Part shown: positions 40,543 through 40,610 of the stretch, one piece after another
Numbering within the stretch: position 1 is the stretch's first letter
Layout of the letters: the number at the start of each line of letters is the position of its first letter
NCBI GenBank assembly: GCA_964347415.1
Contig: CAYFYJ010000001.1
Location: 1-40,610, forward strand
Direction: 5' to 3'
Source of the DNA: CAYFYJ01 sp964347415
Lineage (GTDB): Archaea > Aenigmatarchaeota > Aenigmatarchaeia > CG10238-14
Length of the DNA stretch: 40,610 nt
Made by a program: the position numbers and the translations under genes
Notes under the pieces: model-generated
What the model saw: only the letters and a program-made list of their open reading frames with translations
What the model was told of the DNA's origin: nothing
Database searches by the model: none

Positions 40543-40610
40543 TTAACAACAATTACCTTCAGCATCCTTGGTTACACAAACGTTGGATATACACTCGCAA
40601 GTTACACAGG
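40543..40610 (-). CDS. C-terminus of a Cys-rich protein (partial)
   Basis: The last 22 codons of a minus-strand frame entering from beyond the window edge: CVTCECISNVCVTKDAEGNCC then TAA. Cys at every third to fifth position, like the secreted Cys-rich proteins elsewhere in the window. Only the 3' end is visible. Confidence 0.45.
   Translation of the reverse strand, partial: CVTCECISNVCVTKDAEGNCC

Noticed and set aside
1..40610. CRISPR array or cas genes
   Set aside because: The repeated intergenic element is 18 bp, irregularly spaced over 35 kb and tied to gene ends, unlike a CRISPR array. No cas-like protein is present.

Overview
The window is AT-rich archaeal DNA. Archaeal-only markers include sn-glycerol-1-phosphate dehydrogenase, a geranylgeranyl-reductase-family enzyme, ribosomal proteins L14e, L19e, L32e and L34e, an EMC3/DUF106 insertase, an archaeal-type SecY, a Cbf5/TruB-like pseudouridine synthase and an intron-bearing tRNA. 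The many tiny genes, the TTT/Pro linkers and the Cys-rich secreted proteins fit a small-genome lineage (DPANN or Altiarchaeota-like). I cannot place it more precisely from the sequence alone.

Layout: (1) 1-2722 is an integrated element with a tyrosine recombinase, a ribbon-helix-helix regulator, a winged-helix-like protein, a zinc-finger-like protein and a DUF2080-like protein, plus a double palindromic operator. (2) 2796-8417, all minus strand: CDP-alcohol phosphatidyltransferase, metallo-beta-lactamase hydrolase, a one-domain asparaginase-like protein, and a secreted M14 peptidase coupled to a Cys-rich membrane protein. (3) 8720-16984: ileS, a CBS/Mth938 pair, a beta-helix surface protein, tRNA-Ser with an intron, a Trm112-like protein, a geranylgeranyl reductase and small membrane proteins. 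(4) 17029-21572: the second half of the spc ribosomal operon (L30, L15, SecY, EMC3, L34e, L14e, Cbf5). (5) 21573-30751: a 9.2-kb block separating it from the first half. It holds an M32 carboxypeptidase island, DUF167, G1P dehydrogenase, a sugar/polyol-phosphate nucleotidyltransferase, two divergent prenyltransferase-like proteins, a methyltransferase-like protein and a TIM-barrel isomerase. (6) 30752-33982: the first half of the spc operon (S8, L6, L32e, L19e, L18, S5). (7) 34168-39486: a tandemly duplicated TFB-type zinc-ribbon gene with an Lrp regulator, tRNA-Gly, a large Cys-rich secreted protein, a HIT protein and microproteins. (8) 39487-40610: a structured non-coding stretch and a small operon of zinc-knuckle proteins and an antitoxin-like protein.

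The genes cohere around translation/secretion and ether-lipid/isoprenoid chemistry: G1P dehydrogenase, GGR, the CDP-alcohol transferase, the cytidylyltransferase-like enzyme and the two prenyltransferase-fold proteins could all serve one lipid or lipid-linked-glycan pathway.

The most unusual observations are: a recurrent 18-bp intergenic element (minus-strand CAGATAGATTTTTGTTCT) that sits flush against stop codons and about 19 nt before the next start; a 114-bp perfect repeat shared by the Lys-rich tails of S5 and L14e; the split spc operon; and a 282-bp tandem duplication of a zinc-ribbon gene plus a truncated regulator start.
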